From Paramecium octaurelia (taxonomy: Eukaryota; Ciliophora; Oligohymenophorea; Peniculida; Parameciidae): a DNA stretch of 64,000 nt. The stretch's first letter is position 1. Every line of letters begins with the position of its first letter. The DNA lies in the NCBI GenBank assembly GCA_905182995.1, contig CAJJDP010000072.1, positions 147,568 through 211,567 on the forward strand. The letters are read 5' to 3'. The position numbers and the translations under genes are program-made. Of this stretch, positions 1-12,862 are shown piece after piece. The notes under the pieces were generated by a model. The model worked only from the letters and a program-made list of their open reading frames with translations, searched no databases and was not told the DNA's origin.

Positions 1-590
1 TAAATATCGCTTTAATTTTTTCAACATATATATTAAAAATTAGAAATTGTGGAATAATTAATAAATAAATCGTAAGATTCTCATTAAGAGTCTTATTGTC
101 AGATAATAAATGATGTTGATAGATAGTGTGTCCCTACTTGATTATATAAATTATTTTAATATATTTTCTACTCAACCAGTGATGAGCAATTTGATTAGCA
201 TAATCATTATTGTCACCTTGTAGTGTGGTCTTTTAATTAAAGCACTGGAAAAGCTATAGATCTCATTTATCCGGGTATTTGCCTAACGTTGATTGAATAG
301 ATACCATCTTCAGTCAATTTTTGAGTGGTCTCAAATATTAATTGCCTCTCCTCATCCTACAAATTCTTATAAACTTATTTAATTATTTACTTGAACATCA
401 GCCAATATATAACTTTTTTTTTTCTCGAATCTTTTTAATTAAATAATTGTTTTTTTGGTTAAATTTAATTTATACTATAATGTCTTCATTAAACAAAAAA
501 TTCTGAACAAGGAGATTTTTGAATATTAATTCAGCCTCTAATTCTTTATTTTAGATTTTATGCATTTACCTTTTACTATGTAATACAGAC
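1..590 (-). pseudogene. Broken gene remnant at window edge
   Basis: A clearly protein-like stretch lies on the minus strand at about 235-355 (it includes DEERQLIFETTQKLTED and INVRQIPGQMRSIAFPV). It is preceded by a possible 34-nt GT-AG intron at about 356-390. Downstream, another frame continues to the window edge (containing GDNNDYANQIAHHWLS), so at least one frame change separates the two blocks. A candidate start (MSVLHSKRQ) near 587 is followed by in-frame TGA codons. I do not recognise the family. It could be a decayed host gene or the 5' part of a gene with introns I could not place; the gene continues beyond position 1. Confidence 0.4.
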
Positions 591-2547
591 ATTTCTAAGT
601 TACTAAATATAAATGTTCGATAATTTTACTCTTACTATTCTTAAATTTCTTAAAAAAGATTATATTTTTAAATACAAGTAAAAGATATTTATTAATTTTG
701 AATCTTATTTAATAAGTAATTTCTTATCGCTTACATTTCAATAATTAATATAAGGATAGATAAAAATCAATCACTATTAATTATTCATATTATATTAGCT
801 ATTTTACAAAAAAATAACTGTTAATTTTAAAATTATGTTTGTTAATAAATCAAAAATATTGAAAAATATTAAAGAATTATTTTATGAATGATTAAATAAT
901 AAATGAAATTATGACTATTATATCTAATGATAAAGGAATATGTAATACCTGTTTGAATCTTATTGTAAAAAAATATAATTTAATGAATTTTTGTATTACA
1001 GAGATGAAGTAAATTAAAATTTATTATAGGTTGTTGTGGAAAGTTGAAGCAATTTATATTTCAAAATTTCGATTATGTAGGCTAGGAGTTATATTTGTAA
1101 TTTGAACGTTCTAAATAAATAAGTCGTTATTTTGTAAAACCATAATGACTCATTCTCTATTGATGATAAACATCAAAAATAGCAATCAATTCCAAGATTT
1201 ATGTATAAAAAGTAACATTTAACCTCAAAAAAGGAAAAATAAAATCTTAAATATAAATATTCAATCTGGATAGTATTCTGAATAAAAAAATTAAAATATA
1301 GTTTAATTTACATAAACTAAATCTTCAATGAGTATAATTCTAAGTCTTTTTGAATATGACTATTAATATTGGATATCCATAAAATTAGCAATTAAAGTGC
1401 TTCTAATTTAATGGGTCAATAGCAAGTATAAAGCAATAGTTAATTCAAAATATAAATTAGAATAAATTGACTCCATCAAAATTTGAGAAAAGTTTATAAG
1501 AAGGATAATAAAATAAATTATATCTGAAATTTGTTTTTATTTATGATAATGCCTTTACAATCTCTAAAAAGGAAACAAATTTCTCTCAGGACCAAACTAC
1601 TTTATTTTACTAAATGTTTGTTTACAGCTTTTAAAACCTAACTTCTAATTTTCCTAATAACTAATGATTATTATTTCTATAATCTTTAATTTTAGTAGGA
1701 TGTCTCTTTTGATTCTTCTTTGATAGCTTTGGTTTGAGGTTACTTGTTAAGTAATTTTGTTAGATAATTTTTTTTTATTTTATTAAATTTGCCTCTTGTT
1801 AACAAAGTTAATATCTGTTCAGCATTCGAGATAGTCTCAACAGTCTTATAGACTTATGTTCTTTGAAATTATAAAATAAAATTTATAATAATAATGACAA
1901 ATAAAAGAACTTTTCCAAAAAACTCACTTATTTGACTGTTGTAATAACAAAATCCTTCTTTATTACAATTTTGAGAACCTTGGACAAAAAGGAAAGGCGC
2001 TTGAAAAGTTTGCAAAGTGTTATTTTTAATTATTTCATTAAGGATTTTAATTAAATATAAAAAAGAATAAAGGGAAAAATTAAATAATGTAGTTCTTCTT
2101 CTATTCAATATTGAGGTTGAGTTTATTTAAAATTAATTGGATTTTATATTTACTTGAATATTTTTAGTGGAATTTCGTTGAATATCAATATCAAAAAATT
2201 ATTTTACTTTTCATTATAATTACAATAAGAAAATCAATTCTAATTTAAAAATAGAAACTCATCTTAAGTTACAAACTGATTCGCCTTCTTGCAAATGCTT
2301 TAATCAGCTAGTGTTTTGATCTCTACTTTGTTAAAGATTTTGATTAATAATTTATTAAAAGGCAATTTTTTAACTAAAAAAGTTATGTTTAATTCTTAAA
2401 TTAATAAGAATGATAGAACTTTTAAATCATTATATTATCTATTTTTATGAGAATGAACGATATTGGACAAGCTATCCTATGAGTTTCAGCAAATATCTTT
2501 TATTAGACCTATCAAATCTATTATTATTCATATTTAGATATTAATTT
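591..2547. other. Long AT-rich stretch without a supported gene
   Basis: Very AT-rich, with TGA frequent in all frames on both strands. A minus-strand open stretch near 1870-2200 has no recognisable domain and no ATG start, so it is not called. For so compact a genome two kilobases without a gene is long; it could be subtelomeric or hold fully decayed genes. Confidence 0.5.
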
Positions 2548-3990
2548 ATGAAAATCCTAAAATATGCAGATTTCTTTGGGGTTCCATTCATATAAAATAT
2601 AGATCATTAATAAACAAAATATAAAAGTACACTTGGGGGAATAATAACAATTACAATCTTTACAGCCAGTTTAGCTTATGTATTTTGGGTTGGTTACCTT
2701 TGGTAAACTAATTAGATGAGCCCAAAAATATCACGTTAAAATTACATATCAGACTATTCTTTGCTAGACTTGAGTGAGGAAGTTGTAAGAATATACTATT
2801 GGCAAGATCGCGAAGGCAAAATTGATCCATTTGAACATAAAATTTTATTGCCATTAATTGTGTACTCTAGTGAGAGCGTATTGACAGATCCTTTATTAAT
2901 AACAAATCATTACACCACACCTTTTGGAGAAGTTTATGTACCAGAAATGAAATTTGGTTTTTCTTATGATAATGGTTATATTTACACTTCAGGAGAAATG
3001 TATATCGAAATAGTTTTGTGTTCAGAAGCATATTTATAACCTGGTGAAAAATGTGCATCAGCAGAACTTAGAGATCAATTTTTTGCATAAATAAATAATG
3101 TGGTTTAAATTGAATTTTTCACTACATCAATAGATCCTCGAGATGGATCAAAACAACGTGGATACTAAGAATTTACTATTTAAATTGAGTAACAATATTG
3201 TTATTCAGTGTAATCTTATTTTAAAACAACCTTGTTTGAACTTTAAAAGTATTTTTTATTTGGCTTCCCTCAATTCAAAGAATATATTGTAGACGTATTA
3301 ATACAAACTTAAACTAATTCTTTGGAATATTGTTAAAAAATTTATGAGAATAACGTAATTGCAATAGTCTATCTTGGAATGACAGGGACTCAAGAAAAAA
3401 CCATATTTGAGTATCCACGTATAGGAGATTTATTGGCGAATATTGGATCTATTGTCTCAATCCTATTTACAATCAAATATTTTATTATTTTGTCAAATGA
3501 ATATTTTTTAAATTAAAAGGTATTGAACGAACTCATAAGTATTTATTACCCAGAATTTACAAATATACAAATAAAAAAGAATTGGAGAGGTAGGATAGTT
3601 GAAGCAAGTTTAAATAAGATAAATCTAGATATTAATAATTATAACAAATTTTATGAGAAGGTTTCTCAACAGATGAGAAAAAAGTTTAGTTATTTGAATC
3701 TATTGTATGAAATATCTAGGCTGTATTTTGTTATGAGATCATCAAAATTTAGAAATGAATTTCAGAAATCTCATTAAATAGGGATAAAGATAAACATGCT
3801 TTAGTAGAAAGAGAGTGAAATTGTTTTCACTCCAAAGTCAGAAAAATCTTTTGAAAATAATTATATCTTAAACGATGATGATGCAGACATATTATCTTAC
3901 TCCAGAAAAAAAATTGATAAAAATTATGATCTAATTTCAGAAGAGATATATAATGAAATAGATTATTATTTTATGAATAAGATTTCATGA
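2548..3990 (+). CDS. Two-pass membrane protein, ciliate family, copy 1
   Basis: Intronless frame of 480 codons ending at TGA when TAA/TAG are read as Gln. The N-terminus MKILKYADFFGVPF is followed by a hydrophobic segment around residues 36-55 (GGIITITIFTASLAYVFW). A second one lies around residues 296-320 (LLANIGSIVSILFTIKYF). The 240 residues between are soluble and beta-rich in look, and the C-terminal 150 residues are charged. This predicts two membrane helices with a large loop on one side. The overall plan (short N-tail, GG plus helix, loop, helix, charged tail) fits large ciliate membrane-protein families of unknown role. A close paralog of identical length lies at 37795-39237. No catalytic motif was seen. 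Confidence 0.8.
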
Positions 3991-5670
3991 AATATATATT
4001 CATAATAATTTAGTTCATTATTAATTTATTTGTATCTATGTGTGATAATAATGTTACATTTATTATTGATTCCTGCTTTTCAAATGATTTCTCTTCTAAT
4101 AATTTTCCATTACTTTAAATGGGATTTATTGTAATGAATGAAGTTATTAGTATAATATAAATTAAATATGGATAATAAATTTTTAATTTCAAAATAAATG
4201 TCCTAATTTATCCTGTAATTTATATAATTATTTTAAAAAAAGCATAAGGGAAATAATTGTAAATCTATTCATTTAACTTAAATTTAAATTGAAATATAAA
4301 TTACACTACTTATTGCATTGAAGCTCTGATAGACAAATAAAGGATGCAAAACTGGTTATATAAACATAAGCAGATAATTTCTAAATATATATTTTCTAAC
4401 TATAGCCTTTAGAGGTTCTTTTAAAATTTTTATTAAGCTTAATTCATTCTGAAAAAAAATTATGCAGAGTTCAAGAAAATATATTTAATCTGAAATTGAA
4501 AATATTTTGTAAGTAGCCTTGCTTCATATCTTAAGGATATAAAACTAAATACACCATACCAAAAATATATCAATAAGGAATCTCCAGCTATGTATTTTCT
4601 TAATTTTGATTCTATAAATCCTCCTTTAGTCTTCCTTCTTTTCTTATTTTAGGTCTCTTGATTTCTCAATTCTATATTATTTTCCTCTCTATATTATAAT
4701 TGCATTTCTCAGAATGAAATAAATTCATTAACTAATTAAAAACATAATTATTACAGTAATATTATATATTCACCTATTTTTAGATTTAATCCATTTTTTT
4801 AATCAACAATTGTGGATTAATCTTTTTTCAATCTCAATAGTTTTTAATAATACGTTGTCTTACTTTGTTTGTGTTTTTGATTCTTTGTATGGTAATATTG
4901 ATATTAAATTTATGAATTTTTTTAATCTTGAATAGATTAACTTTTGTATTAATGTGATTATATGATTTTTTATAATATCATATTACATAAAAGGTGCTCT
5001 ATTTGATTTTGATATTGAATTTCTTTGTGCGTTTAGTTCTCTATAGGTTTTATAAAAAGAAAAATTATTTTCTTTGAGAACAAAATATTTCAGCAAATTA
5101 GATTCAAAAATGTATTTTAAATTCATATAGGTTATATATATCTAATGTATATGAAAAGTAAATAATAATAAAAACTTTTATATAATTTTCCAAATATTAT
5201 AAAAATTTGATAAACAATAGAAAAATGTCACAACTCAAAATATTAGTTGTCATTCGATCAATAAACTAAAGTTTAATATAAATAGAAGAAGAAGACAAAT
5301 AGAAAAAGTTATTCAAAGGATTTATATTACTATGACTGCATTATTTTTAATTAAGTATTTTGAAAAAAGAGAGTTATATTATCCCATGATAATTAAAACT
5401 CTTGTTTAGGTTCTTTCTCATCTATTATAGAATATATTATTGGTAGCCAATAGATATACTAATTAAACAATAAGATGTAATTAGAAAATAATAATATAAA
5501 ATGTTAATAGAAAATGAAAATATGAATTTTCAATTGTAGTTTCTCTCACCGAAATTAGTATTAATCAAGGCCATCTTCTTTAGGCATTCTTCTTTTCTTA
5601 ATGTTTCTCGACTTTTAGCTTAATTAATAATTTCCAATAGTCCATCATTTTATGAAGTTTATTTGAATTG
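3991..5670. other. AT-rich intergenic stretch
   Basis: Both strands are broken by TGA at short intervals and no domain-like translation was found. It separates the stop of the membrane protein from the TTAGGG-rich tract and the 3' end of IFT122. Confidence 0.5.
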
Positions 5671-5752
5671 TTAGGGAGGTGGCGCTTAGGGTAAACCTTA
5701 GGGCAAACCTTAGGCCATACATTAGGGTTGTAAGGTTTTAGTTTAGGGATTG
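5671..5752 (+). repeat. Degenerate TTAGGG-rich tract
   Basis: Five TTAGGG hexamers and one TTAGGC fall within about 80 bp (starts at 5671, 5686, 5698, 5710, 5722 and 5743). The central part is a 12-bp imperfect tandem repeat, TTAGGGYAAACC. It is much more GC-rich than the flanks and lies just downstream of the IFT122 stop. Paramecium telomeres are known to be mixed GGGGTT/GGGTTT, so this is telomere-like only in a loose sense. Confidence 0.6.
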
Positions 5753-5828
5753 AAAGTTTATGGTTACACGCTGCTTTGAAGTCTATTTTACTGCATCATT
5801 TTTGATATTTTTAATTATTTATTATATT

Positions 5829-8800
5829 TCAAATATCGAAGACATCCTTCTATGGTATTTTTTTATCTGAAATTCTACAAAATGGACAGCACCGTTTTTG
5901 GACATATTCGAATTCATGTTCATCAACATAGAAGAATCTTCCGCAATCAGGACAAACATGAATGGGTTATTCTCCAACCATGTTTTTATAGTATTTGACA
6001 TCAATAGTACTGCAATATTGTCTATAATCTACAATCAAAACTTCTTCAGGTGAAAGTGATTGAACTGCAGCCTCATCCAACTCTACCACCAAGTATTGGT
6101 CTTGGGATGTTTGCTATTGTTGAATAATCTCATTGATTTTATCTTAGAATAATTATCCTGGTCTCTTGTTGACAAACACTTTCTCACTGTTAAGCAGTCT
6201 TTACACGTCATCTCTCGATAAGGAGTTATCAACCTTAAACTCAACAAGAGGGAGAGTCTGGAAGCTGATAAAGGAACAGAAGAGGAGATGCAAACAAGCA
6301 TTGCAAAACGACAATTTTTCATTGACATTAATGATGGCGTTGTATGTTTAGCATCTCATACAGAGTGGCAATTTAGATTCATCGTCTGTATATGGTTTTG
6401 ATCTAACTAATAGGGATTGAAGATCTATTTCTTCACTCCATTCCGCAGGTATTTTGAATTGCTAATACAATATTGTAAATCAATTACATTCAATTTTTCA
6501 TAGCATATACGAGCAGTCTTGAAACATGCAAGTTGAACTGCGCACTTAGCTAATGCATAATAGACATAACTCATTTTGATACCCTGATAGACACTCTTCC
6601 ATTTTGAGATAATGAATCTGGCAGAATTCATAATCTATAAGAAATAGGATTCTCCTGATAACGGTTGAAACGGTTCACAGATGAAGCTGTGTATCTTTTG
6701 ATATGCATAATAGACATCTGCTAAATCACTGTAATCCTTGTATTAGGTGATGGCTTTCACATCATCTCCGGATGGATTTTAATAGTCTTGAATTTAAGAC
6801 AAACAATCAATGGCTAAATTCCATAAGTATTGACTAGCATCATGATACCTTTGTTCTTCTATACAATTTTTGGCCATGTCTTTGGTCATTTTCATTGTGA
6901 TATCAAACCTGCCTGCACTCTTATAAGCTTTGAGAGCATCTTCATAGCGATCGTTCAGCAATAAGTAATCGGCATATGGTACTTTGGCAATTTCCAGAAG
7001 TTCCTTATTGGATCTCCCAATCTAAAAAGCTTCCTACCATTTTTGAAATTCAACATGCAAAATCATAAGGTTCTTCAAATCATTTAATTTAAGATAGGCT
7101 TCTTTAGCTCCTCCATGATGTTTGAGTTTCTTGAAATAATTAGCACACAAAACTATATTATCTGAATTCTCTTATCTATCCAACATTCTGCAAACATTGA
7201 TCAGCCCTTCCAAATTTTTATTCTGTCCGTACAACTCAATGGCCTTCTTAAATTCTCCACAAGTGACAAACAAATCAGCTGCAGCCTTCCAATCTCCAGA
7301 TTCTTTGGTCCATTCAGCCTATTCTCTCAACAACATATTCATCTCTATCTTCGGAGGTGCTATATCTTATGGTTATGGCATGACTGCCTAACCCCTGCCT
7401 GTGCCTGTTCTTCCTTAGGAGGTTGGTGCTCTAACTCCAGTGCCAGTTCTTCCTCCAGATGTCACTGCTCTATACGCAACATCTCCCTTTTTAGCAAAGT
7501 CTAAATTAAATTAATTAATTACTTATGGCATCATCCCATCTCCTTAATTCTTTAAACAACTACACTGCTCTATCAGCCTACCCAACCTTTATTAGCAGAT
7601 TACCAGCATCCATGAATCTCCCTTGATATGCCAAAGCCTCTGCGTTTAATTCATTAAGCGTCTGAGCATCCATATTCTTCTTCTCGTATTTCAATAGCAA
7701 ATCAATGAATTAGTAATCCTTATTTCTCAAGAAACACTAAAATAATTAAATTCTGTTATACTCTTCTTGCTATTTCAAATTCCCCTGCTATCAAAGCCTC
7801 TATTCCCAATGCTCTTATATCCTACTCTGTCACACCAAGACAAGCTATCTTCAAGGCATTCTAGAAATCCTTCTTCTCTAAGTACCTTTGCATATTGGCT
7901 GTTTATTGGATATCAATGGTCTGGACTTAGTTATTATTTTGGAGGAATAACTTGCATCCTTTGAACCCTATAACATTTCCAGTTATCTTTTAATTTAGGG
8001 CTGGAAATGTAATGCATTTGAAAAACAACAATCCCTTACCTGAATAAGCTATCAAATCCTCAAATTCTTGATTGAAAGCAACGCCTTCAACACTCATTTC
8101 ACCAAACAAAATCTCTTTGCTCATAGTATCTAGTACTTATAGATTCTGATTGCCATCTATCAATGCCAATTTTCTTTTAGTTTAAGACATAGTCAAATAT
8201 TTGATAGGTGTATTAACCTTATGAATTTAAATAGGGAATGAATTATCCAAAAAGATCTTGTATACGCCTCCATTCTCTAACCCAACTAAAACTAGTTCTC
8301 TCTTTGGAGCACCACCTTAACAAGTGACTACAGTAATAGGAGATTCGAAACTCCAAGTTTTGTCCATATCTCCATTAAAATTGAATGCGATTAATTTCTA
8401 GCCTGCTCCAATCAAAACATTTGATGATGCCAATTAGAAATGCTCACAATCCACTCTTTTCTAAAATTTCTTGAATTGCTTGTATTTCATAAAATCCTCC
8501 CCCTTAATAACGCAAGTGTAAATCAAGACCTTGATGCCGCACAAGATGGCCACTTTCTCCTTGAATATGGCCACTCTTTTGACTAATTCCTTACATTTGA
8601 TTCTGGCCTTCTAATTAGAAACCATCGACAATATGATAGCATCTGTCAATTGTTCTCTCTAAACGAACTTATCATCATACAATGCAGTAACATTTTCTGA
8701 TAGTAATTCTTACACAACAATGTCACCATCATTAGTACCACAAACAATCACTGTGGATTTTGGTTTTATTTTGGTACACCAGACCCAATCATTGAGAGAA

Positions 8801-9684
8801 CAGGCTTCCATCAGGAATCCTCCCTCTCTCGTATAGAGGTTAATCTTATTATTATTTCCAGCTATTGCCATGTACTCGCCATTGTATTAATAATTGATAT
8901 GCAAGGGATCGAATGGCAATTCTGTTCGAGCTCCAATTTATTAGCCATTGCAATCAAATTGGTATAAGGAATTCATCCACACTCCGACTGTCAATTGCGA
9001 CTACTAATATTCTGAAGTAATTGGAGTCCATTCCATGCACCAGACTGGTCCCCCCTTCTGAGTTTGAATCTCCTTCAATTAATGTGCTTGTCTATCAGTA
9101 ATCACAATCATTCCTAATATGAAAAGCACTCTAATATACCACTAAGCGTCCCAAACGAAACATACTGGCCATCAGCACTCCAAGCTGCACATATTATCTT
9201 CTCCTTGTACTTCTACCTTTCAATATTACTCATTCCAGGAACCCATAGAGAGTACTCTTGATTCGAGCCTGTAAATATCTAATACATCAAAGGACTGATG
9301 GCAACACACTATATGGCTTCGCTGTGTGAAAACCATTTTTCGGCATCCAACATCTTCTCGCCTCTAGTGATATTGAATCCCCACACAATAACTGTTTTAT
9401 CTGTACTGCCTGTAACCATTTTATTTCCATCCTTGGATGCAGCCAAACAAGTAATTGTGTCTTTGTGTTGTCCTCTTAAAGGTGGTCTAAGCATCTCAGA
9501 TTTTTAAGTGTCAAATAATAGCAGGGCATTCCCTACAGCGGCAACCACAACATCTCCGTCTATTCATACTATTATATCACTTTTTACCTTTTAAAAAAGC
9601 GCAAGCAAATACTTGATTTGTGAGATTTGAATTCGGCTCGGTTGGCTTATCAATTGTGTAAGTCCAAAGTTCCTTAGTTTTCAT
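5829..9684 (-). CDS. IFT122: Intraflagellar transport protein IFT122
   Basis: Component of the IFT-A complex, which carries cargo back along cilia and helps membrane proteins enter them. The N-terminal third is a WD40 propeller: the segment LRGQHKDTITCLAASKDG, then TGSTDKTVIVWG, matches human IFT122 closely. So do the following SPLMYQIFTGSNQEYSLWVP block and the LYDDKFVQREQLTDAIIL block. The rest is TPR-like helical repeats. The C-terminus has two CxxC pairs (HVCPDCGRFF ... CCPFCR), as expected of the zinc-binding tail. Length is about 1,250 residues against about 1,240 in human. At least four short introns were seen: 9560-9587 (28 nt), 9114-9139 (26 nt), and ones near 7738-7762 and 7500-7523. 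The start ATG at 9684 gives MKTKELWTYTIDKP. Identity is firm; exon edges in the middle are not all resolved. Confidence 0.9.
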
Positions 9685-10139
9685 TTTATAATTATATTAT
9701 CAATAATATTTTTATGAATTCAGTCTATTCAAGCGTATACTTAAAGGAGATAAAATCAATGGAATTCTTATTTCACTTATATATAAAGAACTTCACTACA
9801 TATTTTGAGTATTTAAAATTTAAATTTTTAATATTCATTAATGTAGTATTCATTTGTAACAATACAACTACATGAGTATCCCCAATTTAGCATTTAATTG
9901 ATTCAAACCATAAAGAGAGATATGACAATTACATATACATCATATAAAGAATTTAGGTAGGAAATGGTCTCGAATATCAGGATGTATAATTGAGTTAGTA
10001 ATTTGTGATTATCACAAGTTGTCGAGCTCGTACCGTACACTATTATTTTATGGTTAAAATATCAAGGGAAGCTGTTTCTATTTAGGTTGTTTAAGAAATA
10101 TTGATTTTTCTCTTGATGTTTGCATTAATATATAAAACA
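9685..10139. other. Divergent intergenic region
   Basis: About 450 bp between the IFT122 start (minus) and the next plus-strand gene. It presumably holds both promoters. The plus-strand frame of the next gene is open from an earlier ATG at 10050, so part of this could be coding. Confidence 0.5.
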
Positions 10140-11213
10140 ATGCAATATCAGATTCAATAAATTCGTTAACATTTCAGCTCCATAGATCGCAAATTCCATC
10201 CTGTCCCTGCATTTGTTGTGACTAGGCCTTTATTTGCTTGTCGATCCCTTTCTCCTTCCTTCTACAGGCTACGCTCCAAGACTCTATGTACTCCGCTCTC
10301 CTACTCAGTTGTGAAAATTAATCCTACTCCTCAAAGAGAAAATAAGTTCACTTTCAGAGGCACTGACAATACACCAAGTAAGGAAACTCCAATCAAGGAA
10401 TTAAATGAAATTAAGTTGACTAAAGTGCATTCAACACATGAGAAGATTATGAGTGAATCACAGGAACGGTTCTATCAACAAAAGAAACAATCCAACATCA
10501 AGAATAAGAGCAAAGACAAGTCATCTCATAAAAATTTGTCACCTGTGCCTGTTCAGTTCAAAATGCTGGACATGACAAAGGTCTAGGAGAAATAAGAATA
10601 ATAGTAACTATTTCCAAAAGCAAGTTCAAAACGTTATATGGAGTCCAACAACCAAGGAGATCAAACAGATAAAAGCGAGTAATTACTATAGTATTATGAA
10701 CAACCCATATCGAAGGAAGTCTTCAATATCTTAAATCAGAACCAACAATAACTCCAATAGAAACTATCAAATGATAATGATGTTGAACAAGAAATCAAGG
10801 ATTTGCCTGAAATCTCATACCCAGAAGACACCCAACAATAACAATAATCGAGACTCAAATTGTGGGCTTGCAATCCCAATGATTCCTATAGACAAATAAT
10901 GGGTAGAAAGAACAATTACAAAAAGAGCTCTAAGAAAAGTCCAACCAAAACTCCCAAGTCCCCCAAAAAATAGCATATCATTTATTATAACCAAATCTAC
11001 CTATATAAGCCCAGAGAGAACAATAAGTAAAATAGCTCAAAACTCTCCTACAATTCCTCATAAAAACAGATCAGTCCCAAAAGACAAAGTAAATAGGTTT
11101 CATATATCCTCACTACTCCAAGTAAGAGAAACACTAGAGTTCATCACTAATAAAATGAAGAAGAGGAAATTGAAATCATAAATTTAGCTCCTGAATTTTC
11201 TAAATTAATTTGA
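10140..11213 (+). CDS. Q- and K-rich basic protein, unknown
   Basis: An intronless frame of 357 codons from ATG 10140 (MQYQIQQIRQHFSSIDRKF) to TGA 11211. The same frame is open from an earlier ATG at 10050. I chose 10140 because the residues between the two are hydrophobic and unlike the rest. The protein is low in complexity: many Gln codons (mostly TAA/TAG/CAA), clusters of Lys, Ser and Pro (KKSSKKSPTKTPKSPKK), and a short acidic patch near the end (EEEEIEII). No domain, signal peptide or membrane helix is visible. A cytoskeletal or nuclear role would be a guess. It ends 58 bp from the convergent ITPK-like gene. Confidence 0.7.
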
Positions 11214-11271
11214 TTAGCAAATATCATTTTACAAATGTTTATAATAAATTATAATCTTTTCTATCAGATCC

Positions 11272-12795
11272 TCACTTTTTCGATACTTACAGAAATAACT
11301 ACTCAAACAATTCCCTGGCATTTTCAACCTGAAATACATCTACAAATATCTTACATTTTTGTATCCTGGAAAATGATTTATATCAATGATATAGAACTCC
11401 CAATTCATACCAATAATATCAAAACCAAAGAGATGCAATTTAAACTCCTTCGCTATTATTGAGGATAACAATTCCATCTGTTTAAGCAATTAATCTTCAT
11501 TCGAGCATTCATGAACTCCTTCGTCCACCTCTTTCAAACATTGTGAAACATTTTTAAACAAGTCTTTTTGAGTATCGAAAATGTAAAAACCCTATATTAG
11601 TGTCATAAAAAGAGTACTTCTTCAAATTTGAAATTGTGAATTTCTATGTTGGGGATGGATTTGCGTTTTTGTATAATCATTTTACTTCCTAATTGATATA
11701 TTTTGTAGATAATGCTGTTATGGTTAATAATTTGCTGCAAAATCAATTAGCCTCTAATCTACTAATAATCTGATACTTAAATTATTCATGCTTAAACAAT
11801 TCCCTGAGTCCTTTCTCGTTTACTACAATAGCCATGATATGGCAATTAGCTGTCAAGGCTCCTTGTTTACTTTTCACAATGAGGGGGTATTTGAGATTTT
11901 ACAACTCTTGAGGTTCATCGATATTGTCATATAAAATTTGTTCAGGAGTCATAATTTTGATGTGATGTTCCTATACAGCATTTTAGAATTGAGGACTGGC
12001 GAAGATAGATTGCAATCTGATATTAAGTTCGTCTCTCTAAATTAACGTCTTCAAGCATTCAATTGAGTCTATTACAGGTATTCCTGCGTTTTCTGTTACA
12101 AATTTGTCGTAGTTCTATTGAAACAACTCAACTTCATTCTGCTTCATGTTGATTTCCTTTTTCTTGTAGATATCCATGACTCTATGAAACAAGACATTAA
12201 TTTGTATGTATTTATTGTAGAATCGAAAATCAATGGGAATGTAATTGAAATTGGCGTTGCTAATCAAGGCATCAAACTGAATCAGTTCATTGAACTTTTT
12301 AGGGTAGAAATAGTAGCCGACAGTGAAGGGGTTTTCAGACTTTGAGAAATATGACATGACTTACTGAATGTGGGAAATGTGAAAACTTGGTCTTGGATTT
12401 GATTCGTAGTATTTGAGTTCTAGTTATCTTTTTTTATCCAAGTGTTAGGAGACACTAGAAAAATAGTATAACTGATATTTTTGTTGGAGAGTGAATTATT
12501 CATAATTATGAGTTACTACAATAATATCTTCATTGGGGAATGAAGTGTGCTTTAATTCTTGGATTGAGAGTTATTTTGAGTCGATTCCCTGAAAATTCTT
12601 GTGAAATTCATTGTAAAAAAACTCATTAGTATTGGGTTTAGAGTGGCAAAAAATGACTTATATTTGAAAATGCTGTTGTAGTAATGCGAAGGATTTCTAA
12701 AGAACAGTATTATATTTGTATGTTCTTTTTTGTCTTGAGTCGTAGAGAGCATATCTGGAGTCGATAATTAGTAGAGGTTTTGGATTTTATTGCAT
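11272..12795 (-). CDS. Inositol 1,3,4-trisphosphate 5/6-kinase-like (ITPK, ATP-grasp)
   Basis: 482 residues after removing three introns (26, 23 and 26 nt; the 23-nt one is 11754-11776). The block GYYFYPKKFNELIQF matches the start of the ITPK fold. YPLIVKS and IMAIVVNEKGL match the nucleotide-binding region, and LILQQIINHNSIIYKIYQLG matches the human QNFINHNAVLYKVFVVG segment. FGFDII...YIIDINHFPGYK matches the metal-binding end of the ATP-grasp site. The family phosphorylates inositol phosphates in the cytosol using ATP and Mg. Before the ITPK core there are about 150 extra residues (MQQNPKPLLIIDSRYAL...) not found in the human enzyme. Start ATG 12795 is the first in the frame. Confidence 0.85.
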
Positions 12796-12862
12796 TTTTA
12801 TTTATTTATTAAATTTTTATATATAATCTTGTTACTTAATTCATCATTATTATTCTGGGAAT

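Noticed and set aside
1869-2108. 79-codon minus-strand frame
   Set aside because: No ATG start, no domain, and the length is within chance when TAA and TAG are not stops.
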